DNA of 64,000 nt from Angiostrongylus vasorum (taxonomy: Eukaryota; Nematoda; Chromadorea; Rhabditida; Metastrongylidae), in assembly GCA_018806985.1 (NCBI GenBank), contig JADANN010000188.1:372001-436000 (forward strand). Direction: 5' to 3'. Each line of letters begins with the position of its first letter. The stretch's first letter is position 1. Below are positions 46,601 through 60,200 of this stretch, one piece after another. The notes under the pieces were generated by a model that made no database searches, was not told where the DNA came from, and worked only from the letters and a program-made list of their open reading frames with translations. The position numbers and the translations under genes are program-made.

Positions 46601-49600
46601 TTAGAAGTCCGTCCAAAGCAATCCCGTTTCTGTTCGACGTGAAAGCGGTAATGTTTCATCCGAGCTTTTCGGCGATTCGTCAATGAAAGGCGTGTACTCT
46701 GCTTGCATAGGAAAACTCGTCGACGCGGTCATCAATGACGGCTTCACAGCCGACGTCCTGATAATCGACGTCTTCATCTCGGCAACTTGCTCTGACACTG
46801 CTTTTTGATTTGGGGGGCGGTGGTGGCGGTGGAGGCTTGGGATTAGAATCCGGTGGTAAAGGAAGACCGTCAGTGCTTTCCGAATCGTTCTTTTGTTCCA
46901 GAATGTTAGCGACGACAGCAGTACCTCGGTCGAGCATATCCATATCTTCGTGCAAACTTCGCGAGTCAGACACAGTGTCATCGATGACGTCATCGTTTAG
47001 ATAACCAATAAAAGGGGTACTTCCACTGATTGTGGGAGAACATGGACTTGGAGGGAGATCAAAGCGGACCGGTTGTGTTTGTCTTCTGACATCACCACGT
47101 TTTCCACGTTTCCCTGGCCGCTCATGGCTTTGCGAGCGATGCCTCAACACGTAGTCCAGTACATTTCCCTCGGGAGTAGTAGGGGAAATGGAGTGGTCCT
47201 GTGAGGAGAAGTTCCTCGGCGATGGAAGTCGCTTTCGAGGTACCAGATCTAGTGATTTTCGTCTCATAAATTGATCTGGGCTTCTTGACAATTTCCTTAG
47301 AGAATTTGTATCAAATTCCTTTTGTCGATCTTTGAACATTGGAAATGACAATGACTCTGCGCTGTCTACTTTCCGGAGTGTTAAAGTGTAGGGAATTTCA
47401 CTGTTGAATAGATGACACTTTTCTACGTTTGGGCTATCCTCGCTTTTCACTGAGATCAATTTTGGACGAGTTAGAGGAAGTTTGGGCTCCGACTTTCCCT
47501 CAGACTTGTCCTGTTGTGTCCTCGTCAACTGCGGTTGGTGCGTCATGTGTACGACAGGACGTTGCTCCAGTGATGTGGTATGAGTGGCGAAATGCTGTGT
47601 CGTAGCCAAATTTGCTGGTTTCGGTAAGACAATTGGCTTTGGGCCTCGCTCCTTCACGCCGTTTGGTGTGATGACCATATTTTCTTTGGTGATTATTTTT
47701 CCAGGCAATGGACCTTTTCCACCGCAGAGCGGGACTTCAGACATAGTGGAGACCTGCGTCCGTGGCACTTTTGTCGAGCAGGAAGCGCTTGGATCAGAAA
47801 TCACTTTCACAGTAGAATACTCGCCTTCGTGTGTCGAAATTACTTTCGGTTTCAACAACAAAGCCCCTTTTGAGGTATATATTGGACCAGTACTTCTTCT
47901 TACAGATGATATATCCACATTTGGACCATCAATTTCAATTGGGACGAAATTAGTCGAATTAAACGGGTACTCTTTGAGATGGTGACTAGTTGTGCATGAA
48001 GAGCTGGCCGTGTTGGTAGATGTTCCATCGTCTCTCTGCCGAATGCGGAGAGGATTTCGATTGTGTAATTACTCGTTTTACTAACACATTGCCAACTCGT
48101 GTAGTGGTAAAGTTAGTGTTACAGATTTGATGCGAAGGCACACCAACATCGGACTTTGTAGAACGTTCATGGTCAGATAGTCGATAAGAGTCTTCGCTTA
48201 TGTTATCGTAGTCAGGGCGAATATTGTTAAAGTTTTTCACCGGAAAGTGACTTAAGTGGTTCAGCATTTTCAATCTCTAGCTCTTTACAAACAATTTGCA
48301 AATCATCGCTAAGAACATTGGGCAGTGAAAGCGACACATTCTCTTTACCATACGATTCTTTAGATAGAATTTGTTGCGCGCGATGTTTCTGCCGTTCAGA
48401 GTGTTCTGTTTCGTGACGATGTCCTCGTGCATCTAAAGTACCTGCGTTGTCGATCGCGTTCGGTGACGGTGTATGATTTGGTAGCTGAGGAGAGAGAAGT
48501 GAGGATCGCCATTTTTCTTCCGATCAGGCGTTACCGAGTAGTTAGCGAACGCTGGAGCACAGCACGAAGAGATTGCCGGTCGTAGAGGCCTACAAATAGT
48601 AATTTGTCAACTGAAATGGATCGTAGAAGTTAACTTTATAGATCCGGATCAGAATTAATAGATAAAGAAGGACCGATAAATCCATGTTTTTTTGTTCTGT
48701 GTTTCTTTCTTTACGTTTTTGATATTTCGCTTTTTTACGCCGGGATAAAATTCTTCTAAAGAGTTTTCGAGTGAAGGCAGTTAACCAAGGACCACTATTG
48801 TTGGTTTAATAGAAATAAGATAATTTGTTTATCAAAGCATTTAGCCCTCATCATTCGTCCAAAGAAAAAAAGAAGAAAAAAAGTGCAGTTGCTAGATCAC
48901 GACAAGGAGATTTTACTGTAATATCGGTCTTCTTTCAAATTGCGTCAAAAAGAAAGTAGACCTTTTTTGTGTCTTTTTGTCTTTATTGAAGGTTATTGCA
49001 GAGGAAAAAGAACATTGAAAACAACAGTGCTAGGGTTTTGGTATCTTTTTGAGTTGCGACGTGTAGATCGAAATAATTTTGATTGAAATTGGATGTGAAG
49101 GAAAAATGAAGGAAAGGAAGAGACAAGAACGAAAAAAGTGTTCGTAGCCATGGAAAGAAGATTGGAGTAGGATCTTATTTCAAGCCTTCACGCTTAGGAA
49201 AAAAAACCCCCTGTCATGTAAACATTCCCTTCGAAATTTCACCGCAATCACTGAGCGAAAAAAATTTTTTTTAAACGATGTGCGCTCAAAAAATATAACC
49301 TAGTTTCTATTTCAGGTAAAAAAATCCAAGTTGTTAAATGGCAGTAGGTAAGTGTAGAGGTACCTTGTAAATGGCTCTCTTCGTTTATGATGCTCACGAA
49401 CATAGTCAATCAGTTGCTTTTGAGTTCGTCCGTGATATCTAAAGGAGAAAACCGTCTAACCCAAGTCTTCAGCGACTTACTGATTGAATTCACACTAGGT
49501 GTTTTTTGTATTCGCGATTTCAAAAAGTCTCATAGAGCGATGGACAACTAAAGTACCGAAATGAGGATCCTTTGCTAAATAGTCGACTGTCTTTACGTGT

Positions 49601-52600
49601 ACAGTCAGCAGCTGAACATCGAAAAAAAGGCATGATGCTCCACACATTTCTTCCAGAACGACTTGCACTCGTTTCGCGAGTCGAAAACGAACTGTATCGT
49701 CTCCTTGTAGTACTGCTAAAATCAAGGAGTAATAAAGGGCTGTCGCTTTAGTTTCTTTGACTTTTTCATCAATTGCATTTCCATTTTCCAGATTCGAACG
49801 AAAAAAATTTTGCTAATATTCTTACTAGGATAAGTGCTTACATAGCTATCCGGGTGAAGTTTAACCAATAGTTTTTTTCGTTTGAAGCTAAGCTTGCGAA
49901 TTTTTGCCCATGAGAATGTCGAAACACATTGCAGCTGGTGGTAGACTTTGATTCCGAGATGAAGCACAGCAAGCCGCGCCTCAGTGCCCCTCGATATCCT
50001 GAACATCTATTGACGTGAAGCTTTTTATAAATCCACAGTTTCCAAGGAATAAAATATTTCAAGGAATGCACACAATGACTCGAAAAAAAACCTGTAAAAC
50101 ACCGATTCAACACATTTTTAGTAGAATCACATTGCTTACAGGGAAATAATCGTGCAAATGGTCCAAACACTTAAGTTTGAGAACACGGTGGGGTTTGCTG
50201 TAATCCTTCACATTTACTTAGTTTTCCATTACCTTGGACATCCATGACGATAACGAAAAAAAATGCCTCAGTTCTAGCACCCAGTCCACCTATTTCATAG
50301 CGTGAAATATAATACAATTTCAACGTACATCACGTTCAAAACTCACTCTACTCTAATGGAGTTAGTTCCAAATTGATGAGAAGATGATAAGTGAAAAGAA
50401 CGTCCTTTAAAGGTTAATAACAGGAGTGAAAAATTTTTTAGGTCTACGACAACTTGTTGAAGAGACACATAATTCACAGCATTCGACACCATTCTTAGTA
50501 CCGTAGGGGTGATTGGATTCATATTTCGCCCTTACATGGAGCTGCTAGCTAAAACACTCAGTTCTGTTTGTAACAATAATCTCTAACAAAACAAGGAAGT
50601 AAAAAAATTTTCCAACGAGTAAGCTGCAATAAACAGATGGATTAATGACCGACGAAAACTTTTGAGTGATGAAATTTACGACTTTTTCTCTATTGTCCTG
50701 TAATAAAAGAAGTCTCTTTTTTTGAAAAAAAAATAGTTCACTTTACTTTGTGGGGTGATCCTCTTGAAAGGTATTTTTGGGACATCCGTTTAAGTCACAA
50801 AATTTTTCTACAGTTAAATTTTTTGCGCCAGTTGGGAAGCACCAGCTGCTAGCCTTTAAAGGTGCAAGGTTATAGTCAGCTGACCTTTAAAGCACCCAAT
50901 ACGAAGTTTCAAAGGCGAAGTTACAAAAAAAGAGAATTCATGAAACGAAGCAAGAATGGGTGTGTGAAGGGAGATGTTAAGAAAAGCATTTTTCTTTACT
51001 GATCCGAAAGACAATGAGCTGGCATGAAGTTATGTTGATGGTCCACATGATTATTAAGTCGTGAAAGGTCACCGCTTGTACTCGGCTTTATTTTAAAAGA
51101 CAAAGTCACTCTCATGTTAACACCACTTGTAAAAAACTAGAACGTTTCAGAACAGTTCAAACCAGAAAAAAAACAAGCAAAGAACTGTAATAAAAAAACC
51201 ATTTATATAAGGCACTAAAGTATGATGAAGTCAATAAATAAAAAAAACCTTGGCTGGATGCAGTTTAATGCCATAGAAGTCACATCGTCGGGCCACCTCA
51301 AGCATCGCAAAATCGCTTTCACCAGGGCTCATGCCACTAAAATTGTAGGATATCGATGAGATTTTTTGCTTACCCGTAACCAAATTGAGCCCATGGTAGA
51401 TTGACCGTACAGCGAAAAGACTCTTCTGATTTCATCCGCGAAAACTCCCAGTAATGAAAGGATTAATCGAGTACGGTAAATAGGGCACTTGTGTATGAGG
51501 AAGTTTTCGTATGCAATAAATAACGAACTTAAAATAACTCTTTCATAGAGATGTTACCAGAGATCACCGGAGACTTGGTTTTTTTCAGATCTAAAAGCGA
51601 ATGGGACGTATTCTATCTTCATCTGAGCGATATTCATAGCTAAAATTGTAACAAACATTTACTCGAAACAGATTTTACAGTTTTTTTCTGCTTCGTAGCT
51701 GTGGTAATATGCAAACGATACGACTCATGACTTTTGAGCACGTCACTATGAAAGAAGACACATCTTAGATTTGCCCACGGTATAAGCCTCCTGCATTGGC
51801 AATTAATTACCGAAAAAAAGAAATATTTGGAAAATACTTATAAGAGTAGTACATTTGAATATTATGAAAACAGTGGAACTACCGCAAATACTTAGATGGC
51901 TCTCTTTAGTTGAATTATCAATCATTAAAAGGATCATGCAGATCGCAGCGTAAATTTTTAAGGCTTCCGTGTTTTACTTACCGAAAAAGGTACCTTTCCT
52001 TGGGGTCTCCAGAAAGCTGCGTAAAAATACTACACATATTTGCCTTCCCTTATGGATCGGAAGGTGGTTAATGTGATGGAGTTTCTTCTGAGAACGCGAC
52101 TTCGTTGATTTATGCTTAATGGGATTTCAAATGGAAAGTTCGAAATCTTTCCGAATTGAGTGATTGAGCGAAGAATGTGTCCCTATAGCACCTTGCTATT
52201 CGACATCTTAGAATTCCCTTGGAGCATGGTGACGTGATAGATTATAGTGTTCAGCTTATTTCCGAGAATCCTACGGAGATGAACTGAGCAAATGAATAAT
52301 TACCAGCTTGAAGAAATTTTATTCCATGCTTAATTATATGGTTGAATCATACCTTAATATACTCGAATTTTAGTTCAAAGTGGTTTAGTTGAAATTTTTA
52401 AAAAAAATGATTGATTGCCAGGAATTCGTAGTGGGTATTATGAAGGACTATTGGTTTTTCACACCATTCGCATTTATATTGTGAACATATTGTGTGGCCA
52501 ATGTCGCTACAGATGTCAGTTGCACCAGTGGCACTGCCGTCACAGCATTCTATCGAACTTCGAGAGCGTAAAGCGCTGTGGTCAGAATCTCTCGCTCACG

Positions 52601-55600
52601 AACAACTGCTGAGGACGCAGCCGAACGTTGCCGACATCCCCTCAGTGAGTACGTCGAGTTCCGGAATGAAATTCGTAACGTGACCAGTCCACAAGAGGCC
52701 ATTTCATCAAGGGAGAATAACTTGCTTATTCAATATATTTCGAAATGGAATATTTTCGTGCAAGAAGAGAGAAGACGTGTCCAGTGGAGTTTCCACAGAA
52801 CAGGTCACTGTTTGAGAACATCTTCGTTGATGTTCATTGTTCTAGAATGTATTTGAACGTCATATGGATATAATAACCTATAATAGACTTAATCCTAATC
52901 GTTGCATGTCATTAATAAAGACCGCTTGTAACAATCATTTATGAAAATATGGTGAACTGAAGATATAAGGGGGACTACGAAGATCCGAAAAAGGCGCTTT
53001 TTTAAACACCCGTAAAATTTGACTAGAAACCAAATGTGTAAAAAGTAATGATAATAATGGTAATAGTGATAATAGCATTAGTAATAGTAACATTTTGGAA
53101 CTTGACTGTAACCGACATTCATTTGAACATATGTCCCTTGGATGAAGGATGAATGAAGGGAAGCTCAGGGAAAAAGAAACTGTAGATTCTAAGTGGAAAC
53201 TATTAAGTGAAAAGATATAAACTAACATCAAATTCTTGTGGTTCTCCATCACTTTTTGCTGAAACTCAATAGTTTGATGTGGTATGAACCGCGAATGCGA
53301 GAGATAGGTCGCATCAGGATAGTCTTCAGCCGAGAAGTCTCCACATTCGGACTGCAATCACTGATGGTCGTCGCCGTAGAAGCATTCAGAGTAGCTAAGG
53401 TGGCTCACTCACCTGCACAAGATATGCTGCCAGAAGTGCAGCTGTCGTCTCTGCACAGTGCAATTCACCTACTGATAAGTCGCGACGAATTTGAAGACTC
53501 AACAGGTATCTGAGTGTGAGCAATAAGGTTGAAAAAAACGGAAGCGTCCCCTTGCTAGTAAACTATATAGTACTCGTAGTAGTTCTAAAACTTATAATTT
53601 TAGTGGAAGAAAAACTAGTTAAAAATCTCCATTTTATGCACGAAAACGGTTAACTTAAATTTCATAGTAAAAAACTTTTCTCGTCATCAAACAAGTTCGC
53701 ACTATCGACTGTTGTCATCAAAAGGAAAAGGACGAAGACGAAAGCCAACGTCCCCAAGAACCCTTTAGAGAATATTCCATGGAATGTGAAAAAAGAAACC
53801 AACCGGGTATATTCTTCTTCCAAATCGATTGGGTTTGGTGTATAAAACTTGACAATGAAGTAAAACCGTGCGTCGTTACAATGAGAACTGATCTGACGCA
53901 GTATCGGTTTGTCAGCATCGAGCCAACACTGTAATATTGAGGCTATTTCATGAGTTTTAACAGTTTTCGAAGAATTTTTAGACGTACAAGTTTTGGAAAA
54001 CTTCAGTAGAACATCTTCCCAGTAATATATTATTATACAACGACCCCATTCGAAATAGAGTGCTCCATAGGTCTTAAGAAAAATGCAAAAGAAAATGAAG
54101 CGAAGAAACGTGAGCTTGAAAGGCTTTTCGGTTTCAGCAGATTTAGTGCTTATTTCATATTGGTTCTTGCTTCTTGTTAATTTTTTGCAAAAAGAGTGAT
54201 TAGAGAACAAAGGTCTTCTCTTCTGTTCTTCTTTCCGCCTTTGTTCTAAAATCCACATCCAGAATTTTTGATATTGCTTGTAATTTTAGCTAATACATTG
54301 TATAAAGAAAAGGTACATTAAATTGTCGTATTCTTTAAAATATGATACTAGTTCGTTAGTCGAACATCCTTAATGGCCAACGTTCCAGCTGATTTCAGCT
54401 TCAACAGAGGTGCTGGAAAGCATCATATTACGAGCTTGTTGCAGAAGTAGTTAGTTCAGAGTTGCGAATTATAGGGCCGTTATAACTCAGACTGAGACAA
54501 AAATATATTGATTAAAGGAAGGACTACTAGAATCTACACATTTTTTGCCATCAAGCTTATTTATTAGGACAACACAACACTCCGAAGGACTTGAGACAAC
54601 GAATTCATCGAAGATTTTTTTGGCTGTTGAAGATTTTTCTCTTTCGCAGTACTTCATCGATTTTGTGACACTATTTCTTTGTTATCGCTGTTTCAAAAAG
54701 ATTGAACACCTCATATTACTTGATTCCTTGGCCAAAAACAAAAAAAAATTGGTCATAGCTACCTCTTGAGATTTTGAAAAAGCTTAGGAGCTTCTTTCAG
54801 GCGCTGGAATGAAAGGCGTCGGTTATCACACAGGATCTAGTCTTCATCATACATCACGATACGACAGACAAATTGTCTTTTTTGCTGAATAAAAGAAAAC
54901 TAGAGCAACATAACGACGGCGATCTCGTTTATATTCGTGCCGTTCGTATGGTATCTACATGCCGAGTTTTTCAGCTTCAAAATACCTTTCAAATGACGAA
55001 CAATTGTAAAGTTTTGCCATGAATGTTCGATTCTTCCACAACTTTGAAAGCAGTTTTTTAAATGAAAGCTTTGTTTATTGGGTTCGGATGGTCGTCGATA
55101 TCTATTGAAAGGAGTCAAGAACCTTACTCCCCATTAAGACTTATGTTCGCAACATGGAACCTTACGCACTATCTCTTTATTGTGTTTTCAGAAGCCTATT
55201 CTGGTTCACTCATTAAAGACATTTCAACATCTTGCCGCTCCTATATTTCCAATTTTTAACTCACAAAGATGACGGAATTTTCAAGTTCTAAAGGCATCAC
55301 TTAATCCGTTATAGTTTGGTTGTAAACTAACCTCAAGAAATGTATTGTATGGCAAATTGCTGAATAGGAAATGAGTGTGAAATGTGTAGAGGAACAATAT
55401 TAGCGAGGATTAGCTGTTAGAAAACATTTGTAAACTTTATGATAACAAAATGAGAGATTATCCTTGCACCAACCAACACGTAATTTACTCGGTTAAATAA
55501 TTTTGTAGTTTAAGTGGAAGAAGCAATCATTAACGCGGAATACTTCTATGTAACATCGAAATTGGTAGAAAGTCGATACTGAAAGGTGGTCAACCTAATG

Positions 55601-57199
55601 GAAAACTAAGTTAAATCTGTATCCTTCAGTAAGACAGCTAAGAACATATTTGAGATTTTTGTCCTGAAGCACAGCTAAAAATGGACTTCAGCCAAGGCTG
55701 ACTTCACAGGGTACTTGTGGCCACCTTATCGCAAATTAAAAAAGTTTTTTAAAAAGGCGCATCATAACACAAGTGTTTTTCCGTGCCACTAGGATCAGCG
55801 GAGCCAAATGAGTACTCTGCCAAGTACACGAGTGGAAACCTCACTGGTGACTGCTCAGGTTACCTAATGGTTAACGATATTAGAAACCAAACAATTTTGA
55901 TTGTTCCATAGCACGAAGGAAACCGTCATAATAGCCGCTGTTTGCAGAATAGTCTACTCGAATTTCCTTGGAAACTAGGAAATCACGTCCGACCCTCGTT
56001 CTTGGCCATGTGAGCAGTCTCCATACAATCCACAATTTTGGCCCCAAATCGTTAGAGAAGAAAAAAAACCATAAACGAATGAAAGCGAAAAAATCTAGTC
56101 AAAAACGAAAACAAATAATGGTTAATGAAACTTGCTGACATGACATCCAGAATTATCGATGCTCTCCAAGCCAAAAATAGTCACTCTCGAGCAGGTTCAG
56201 ATGTCTAGCCACCTCGTCAAGCAACGTCTGACCGATCGCTTTATGCTAAAAATGAAAGGCTGGTTCATTATGTCCACATTAGGATACATGAAATTTTCAA
56301 AGACTACTCAATTATGAGCTTTTCAGGAACTCGTGAATAGAGAACACTTGCACTCTCCTTCATTACACTAGCGTTTTTTAAAGCAGAATGTTCATGTAGT
56401 TCTTAATCTAAGCACGTTTTTTAAAAGAAAACGTAGATTTTATAGGGAAGTTGACTAGTATAATAGTAGTAGTAAAAAGAAATGCTGCAAATTTTTCACA
56501 TTACCCGTTTCTTTCTTACTCAATTAAGCAATTTAATATGCTTTTTCCACAGGTGGCCTGGTCGTAGATATTGAGTGTAGGACCAGACGTATAGAAGCGC
56601 CTCTGGCTGATGATCCTCTACTTTTTAATGCATGCTGTCTGATTGCTATTACATACATTTATAAGTGTTCATTTATTTCTACACGCATACAATGCTAGGT
56701 TTACCAGAAATGCGGATGAGGAACTCCTGTATAGTGAAATAACGAAGACATGGAACTCAGGGTAATCCACAAATTCTTCAACTTTGAAAAGAAAAGAAAC
56801 CACAGTCAAGAAGTAAAATTACGGTTGACCTTTAATAAGCAAACGCAAATCGATTGCCGATGGACTGCTTGCTACATTTCAAAAACTCTGGTATTAAAAT
56901 CCTTAGTACACGAGAAGCGTTTGAATTATTCTCGACTTGTGAACAGTTTTGTAAACAAAAGAAGGTTTAGGAAAACAGCTATGTTCTTCAAATTCTTACT
57001 CTACGCCTGTAAATTACAAACACCAATAGGACATTTACTAAACAGATGGATTGCTACCAAACGCAGAAAAACTTACGCCAAGGTGAAATACAGCAACACT
57101 ATCATCCAACATTCGTACTTTTATACAAACAAGTCGCCCTCTTTTCGTATCCATTCCGGGAGGTGGAGGACCTCCGACACCGAGCGGAATACCCGACAT
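46601..57199 (-). CDS. FERM-domain scaffold protein (FARP/FRMD7 type), frame broken
   Basis: Exons on the minus strand: 57199-57077 (ATG; GVGGPPPPGMDTKRG, VRMLDDSVAVFHLG), 56245-56140 (KAIGQTLLDEVARHLNLLES), 53928-53804 (CWLDADKPILRQISS), 53509-53413 (LLSLQIRRDLSVGELHC), 53351-53227, 51336-51249 (GMSPGESDFAMLEVARRCDF), 49998-49842 (FSWAKIRKLSFKRKKLLVKL), 49712-49557 (DSRNECKSFWKKCVEHHAFF), 49438-49364 (YHGRTQKQLIDYVREHHKRR), 48589-48535, and 48484 to 46601 in pieces. Residues 20-325 are a full FERM domain (F1, F2, F3), then the FERM-adjacent GRTQKQL motif, then about 600 disordered residues with a run of eight prolines and many Ser/Pro sites. FERM proteins link membrane proteins to the cortex. 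No RhoGEF or PH domain follows in the window, unlike FARP. Three exons each contain one extra base in a homopolymer, and the tail has three more frame changes, so as written it cannot be translated through. Confidence 0.85.
52495..52860 (+). other. Plus-strand coding-like stretch in FERM intron
   Basis: Within the FERM gene intron 53226-51337, the plus strand has two overlapping open frames of coding-like character: IELRERKALWSESLAHEQLL, then, one frame over, EYVEFRNEIRNVTSPQEAIS and KWNIFVQEERRRVQW. A one-base shift near 52610 would join them. It is hydrophilic, helical and rich in charged residues. I do not recognise the family. It could be a nested gene fragment, a retrocopy or chance. Confidence 0.35.
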
Positions 57200-57206
57200 T
57201 TCCGCT

Positions 57207-57218
57207 CTAAAACAGAAT
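57207..57218 (-). promoter_or_regulatory. Acceptor before FERM gene start
   Basis: Minus-strand ATTCTGTTTTAG ends at 57207 and the start codon follows after seven bases. As for unc-45, this placement suggests spliced-leader trans-splicing. Confidence 0.5.
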
Positions 57219-57219
57219 G

Positions 57220-60200
57220 CCTATGAAAATAATCTAAACAGAACTATGTTGAAGCAAACACGGTTCATAAAAAACACCTCAGATTTGATTAGGGAAAAAT
57301 TTGAAGAATAGATAGATAGAAACCTCTTATGCTAACAGCGAACAACTATTACGATCAGACATTAATTGACGCATATGGTCCCTAACGAAATAAAGGAAAA
57401 CATTTAGCAAGCTGAGCATTCTTCAATAAGAGGGAGAAAGGCACTGATGATAATGTGACTGGCGCTACACATAAGGTCCATATTTTAAACATGTGTTCGA
57501 AAGTGCACTAGAAAATCTGATATTTCAGAGGCAAGCGAGAAGCGACGTAAATTTGAAGTCGACTATTGGGATGAAGAGTTGGGGTAGATGTCCGAGAGGC
57601 AGAGGAATATGACGGAATAGCGGAGAGGGAAGTGCGAGAGCGCAAACAATTGGCAAATCCCTCCGTCCGCAATCGCCCCCCACATCCAGATGACCGAAAT
57701 ACGAAGGATACCGTGAAAGCTTGCTCCCATGGGGATTCCATTTTTCTTGCAGAATTCGGATATTTCTTGAACCATGTTTAATTGTACACCACTGTTTCCT
57801 CTGAGATTTACAAAATGCCCACAGCAGTCACATACACGCTTTATCCGTCACCACTAATCATTTCAGGTATCGTCGTGAGACTTGCAGTAGCAGAAGTAAA
57901 TAATCTAACACGACATAATCTTCTCATGTTTGCTACATGTTACTCTATGGTCTAAAAGCGAAAGCTTTTCGTTTAATTACCTTCATTCCGAACATATGAT
58001 CTGTTTATGCTTAAGTATTTAAGCTGTTTCAGAGGGACTTATGAATTGTCGTACTAAAGAGAATATTCGAATGAACCATGTGCTATCCTGAACCTTACTC
58101 TTCCAAAGTATCATACCCTAACAAGCAAGTGGATGTCATAGTGGCGGATGGATTATAGAAATTTTGCGTAAGCAGTCATGCACATTCTAATCTCAATCAG
58201 GTGGGATAAACTGGTCTGGCCAATTAAATTTGCATTAGTTGCCGGCAGGCTTTCAACATCTATTAAAGTACTACGACGGATGTTCTTTATCACTGATGAG
58301 ACTTCAGCAAGCAGTGTCATGTAGGTTTGTCAGTGGAAAATCTAAACCACATCAAAAGTACGGAAGACGAGCTACGGAGTTTAGTTTCCCATCAAGGATC
58401 CAGAGTAACGGACAAGCTCTTGAAAAGAAGATGTTGTGGGATTAGTTTAAGCACTCGTTAGAATTCCTTACGAACAACAAATTTCGTTTTCCTGTCTTTT
58501 CATTAAGACGAAGGCGTTTCTCCAATGGAGCACTCAGTCTGGCTATATTTCTAGAAGAATACTTTGATTTCTACATAATTGTAGCTACCCATGTTTTTCA
58601 CTTTGACTAGATTCACTTTCTATGATTTCAAAAAAAACCGAAATTTTAAGGGTTTCTGAAGTGCCTTACGCTTATATGAAATATGTAAGAAATCTTTCTT
58701 GGATATCGGGACATATTTATTACAATAGCAGTGAAAATGGCCACGCTATGAAATGAATCTCGCTTAAGATATGTTTTATGGGAATCGTGAAATTTCCTCT
58801 TTTTTTGCAACACTTCGCCACTAGGAAATCGCACATTAGTTGCTGAATTTAAATCTGTATTGTTAGGTATGACAAGTGTTAAGTAACGATTTGGGGACTG
58901 AGGGATAAAAATTTTATGCACATTACAAAAAATCCCATCCTAGAATGGCCCACATGGAGGCGAGTGGCCCATCAACGACGTGGGTTCTCATTTTCAGATG
59001 AGCGAAGGAGAAACGAGCAGTTCTTTTTGCACACAGACACAATGCAGCTGCCTCCATTTTACTGGTATTAAGTGGAAAAACAATTGCATAGCTCAAGTCT
59101 TTGCTCAGTGAAGAAATAAAATCCTTCACCTCATTGCATGTGCATAGTTGAGCTTCGCCATAGTTAGATTAACTCTATCATTTTAAAGTAGGAAATTGAA
59201 ATAGTTTACGCTTCGCTGAATGACATCAAGTACCAAAACATTTTAACTTTCATGAAAGCGCACACATTACAGATTATGATGTTCTATTAGCATACTGAGG
59301 ACAACGCCCAGTATTTGCTGATTATCGCGTCTTTTTCTCGATTATTAGGGCATTTAAGGAGTTGAGAACTTGGTACACTTACAGAATGAAGAACACAGAG
59401 AACCACTAGGATGTTGAGATACGAGCAAAACTCGGAACCTACGGTGTGCCTTGAATTCGATATTGCTTTCAGACTTAAAAGTTGACTGAGAGAAAGGCAG
59501 AGCAACGACCTCGGTTGGTGCAGTTGATAACACGTGGGTCCCAGAATGGGTGATCGTGGGTTCGAAGAGCACATTAGGTTCGTGTTTTGCTCATATCTCA
59601 CCACCAGTCTACTTATATTCCACATAGTACTCCACCATGTAAAGAAGAACAGGCAGTAAATGAAAGTTAACACATTATAGAAGACATGCTCCAATGTCAC
59701 CGTAATGGTGCAAAAAAATTCCAAAAAAAATATATTACCTTTCAAAACCAGTTTAGTAGCAGGATTCTGAAAAAAGCTTGAACTAAGATTTAAGTTTAAA
59801 TTTTTTAATGGGAGAGCGACGAATGAAAACATCAACGACGCATTTTGGGAAATCACCTCGTTGCGTTGCATGGAATTCCGCTTGTTACATCACGTCACTG
59901 TATGAGATATGATATGAGTGCGAGAAAGCACATTTCGTTGTCTCCAAAGATATTAGAGCTTTGTCTTTTTAGAATAAAAGAAAATGCACTTTGTTGAAAG
60001 GCGCAATTTTAGGCAAGCATGAGTCATATATGAGTCATGTTGTCGCTGGTGTCTCAACCACTAGGCAACTCGAAATGTTTAATTCGGGTAGCATTTTTCA
60101 CGGTGATGAAACTACTGCTTAAAAAATTCGTAGTTAATGTCGAATCATGAAGCTTGAAGATGTAGGAATTATTTGTACGGTATTCAACAAATATTTCCGA

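Noticed and set aside
48484..48589. A frameshift between 48535 and 48484 in the FERM tail
   Set aside because: A 50-base intron (GTAACG...CTCTCTCCTCAG) joins the two frames in phase, and the fix by indel would need a missing rather than an extra base.
56750..57226. A 158-codon plus-strand open frame
   Set aside because: It is the antisense of the first FERM exon plus AT-rich intron sequence; the minus strand gives the conserved protein.
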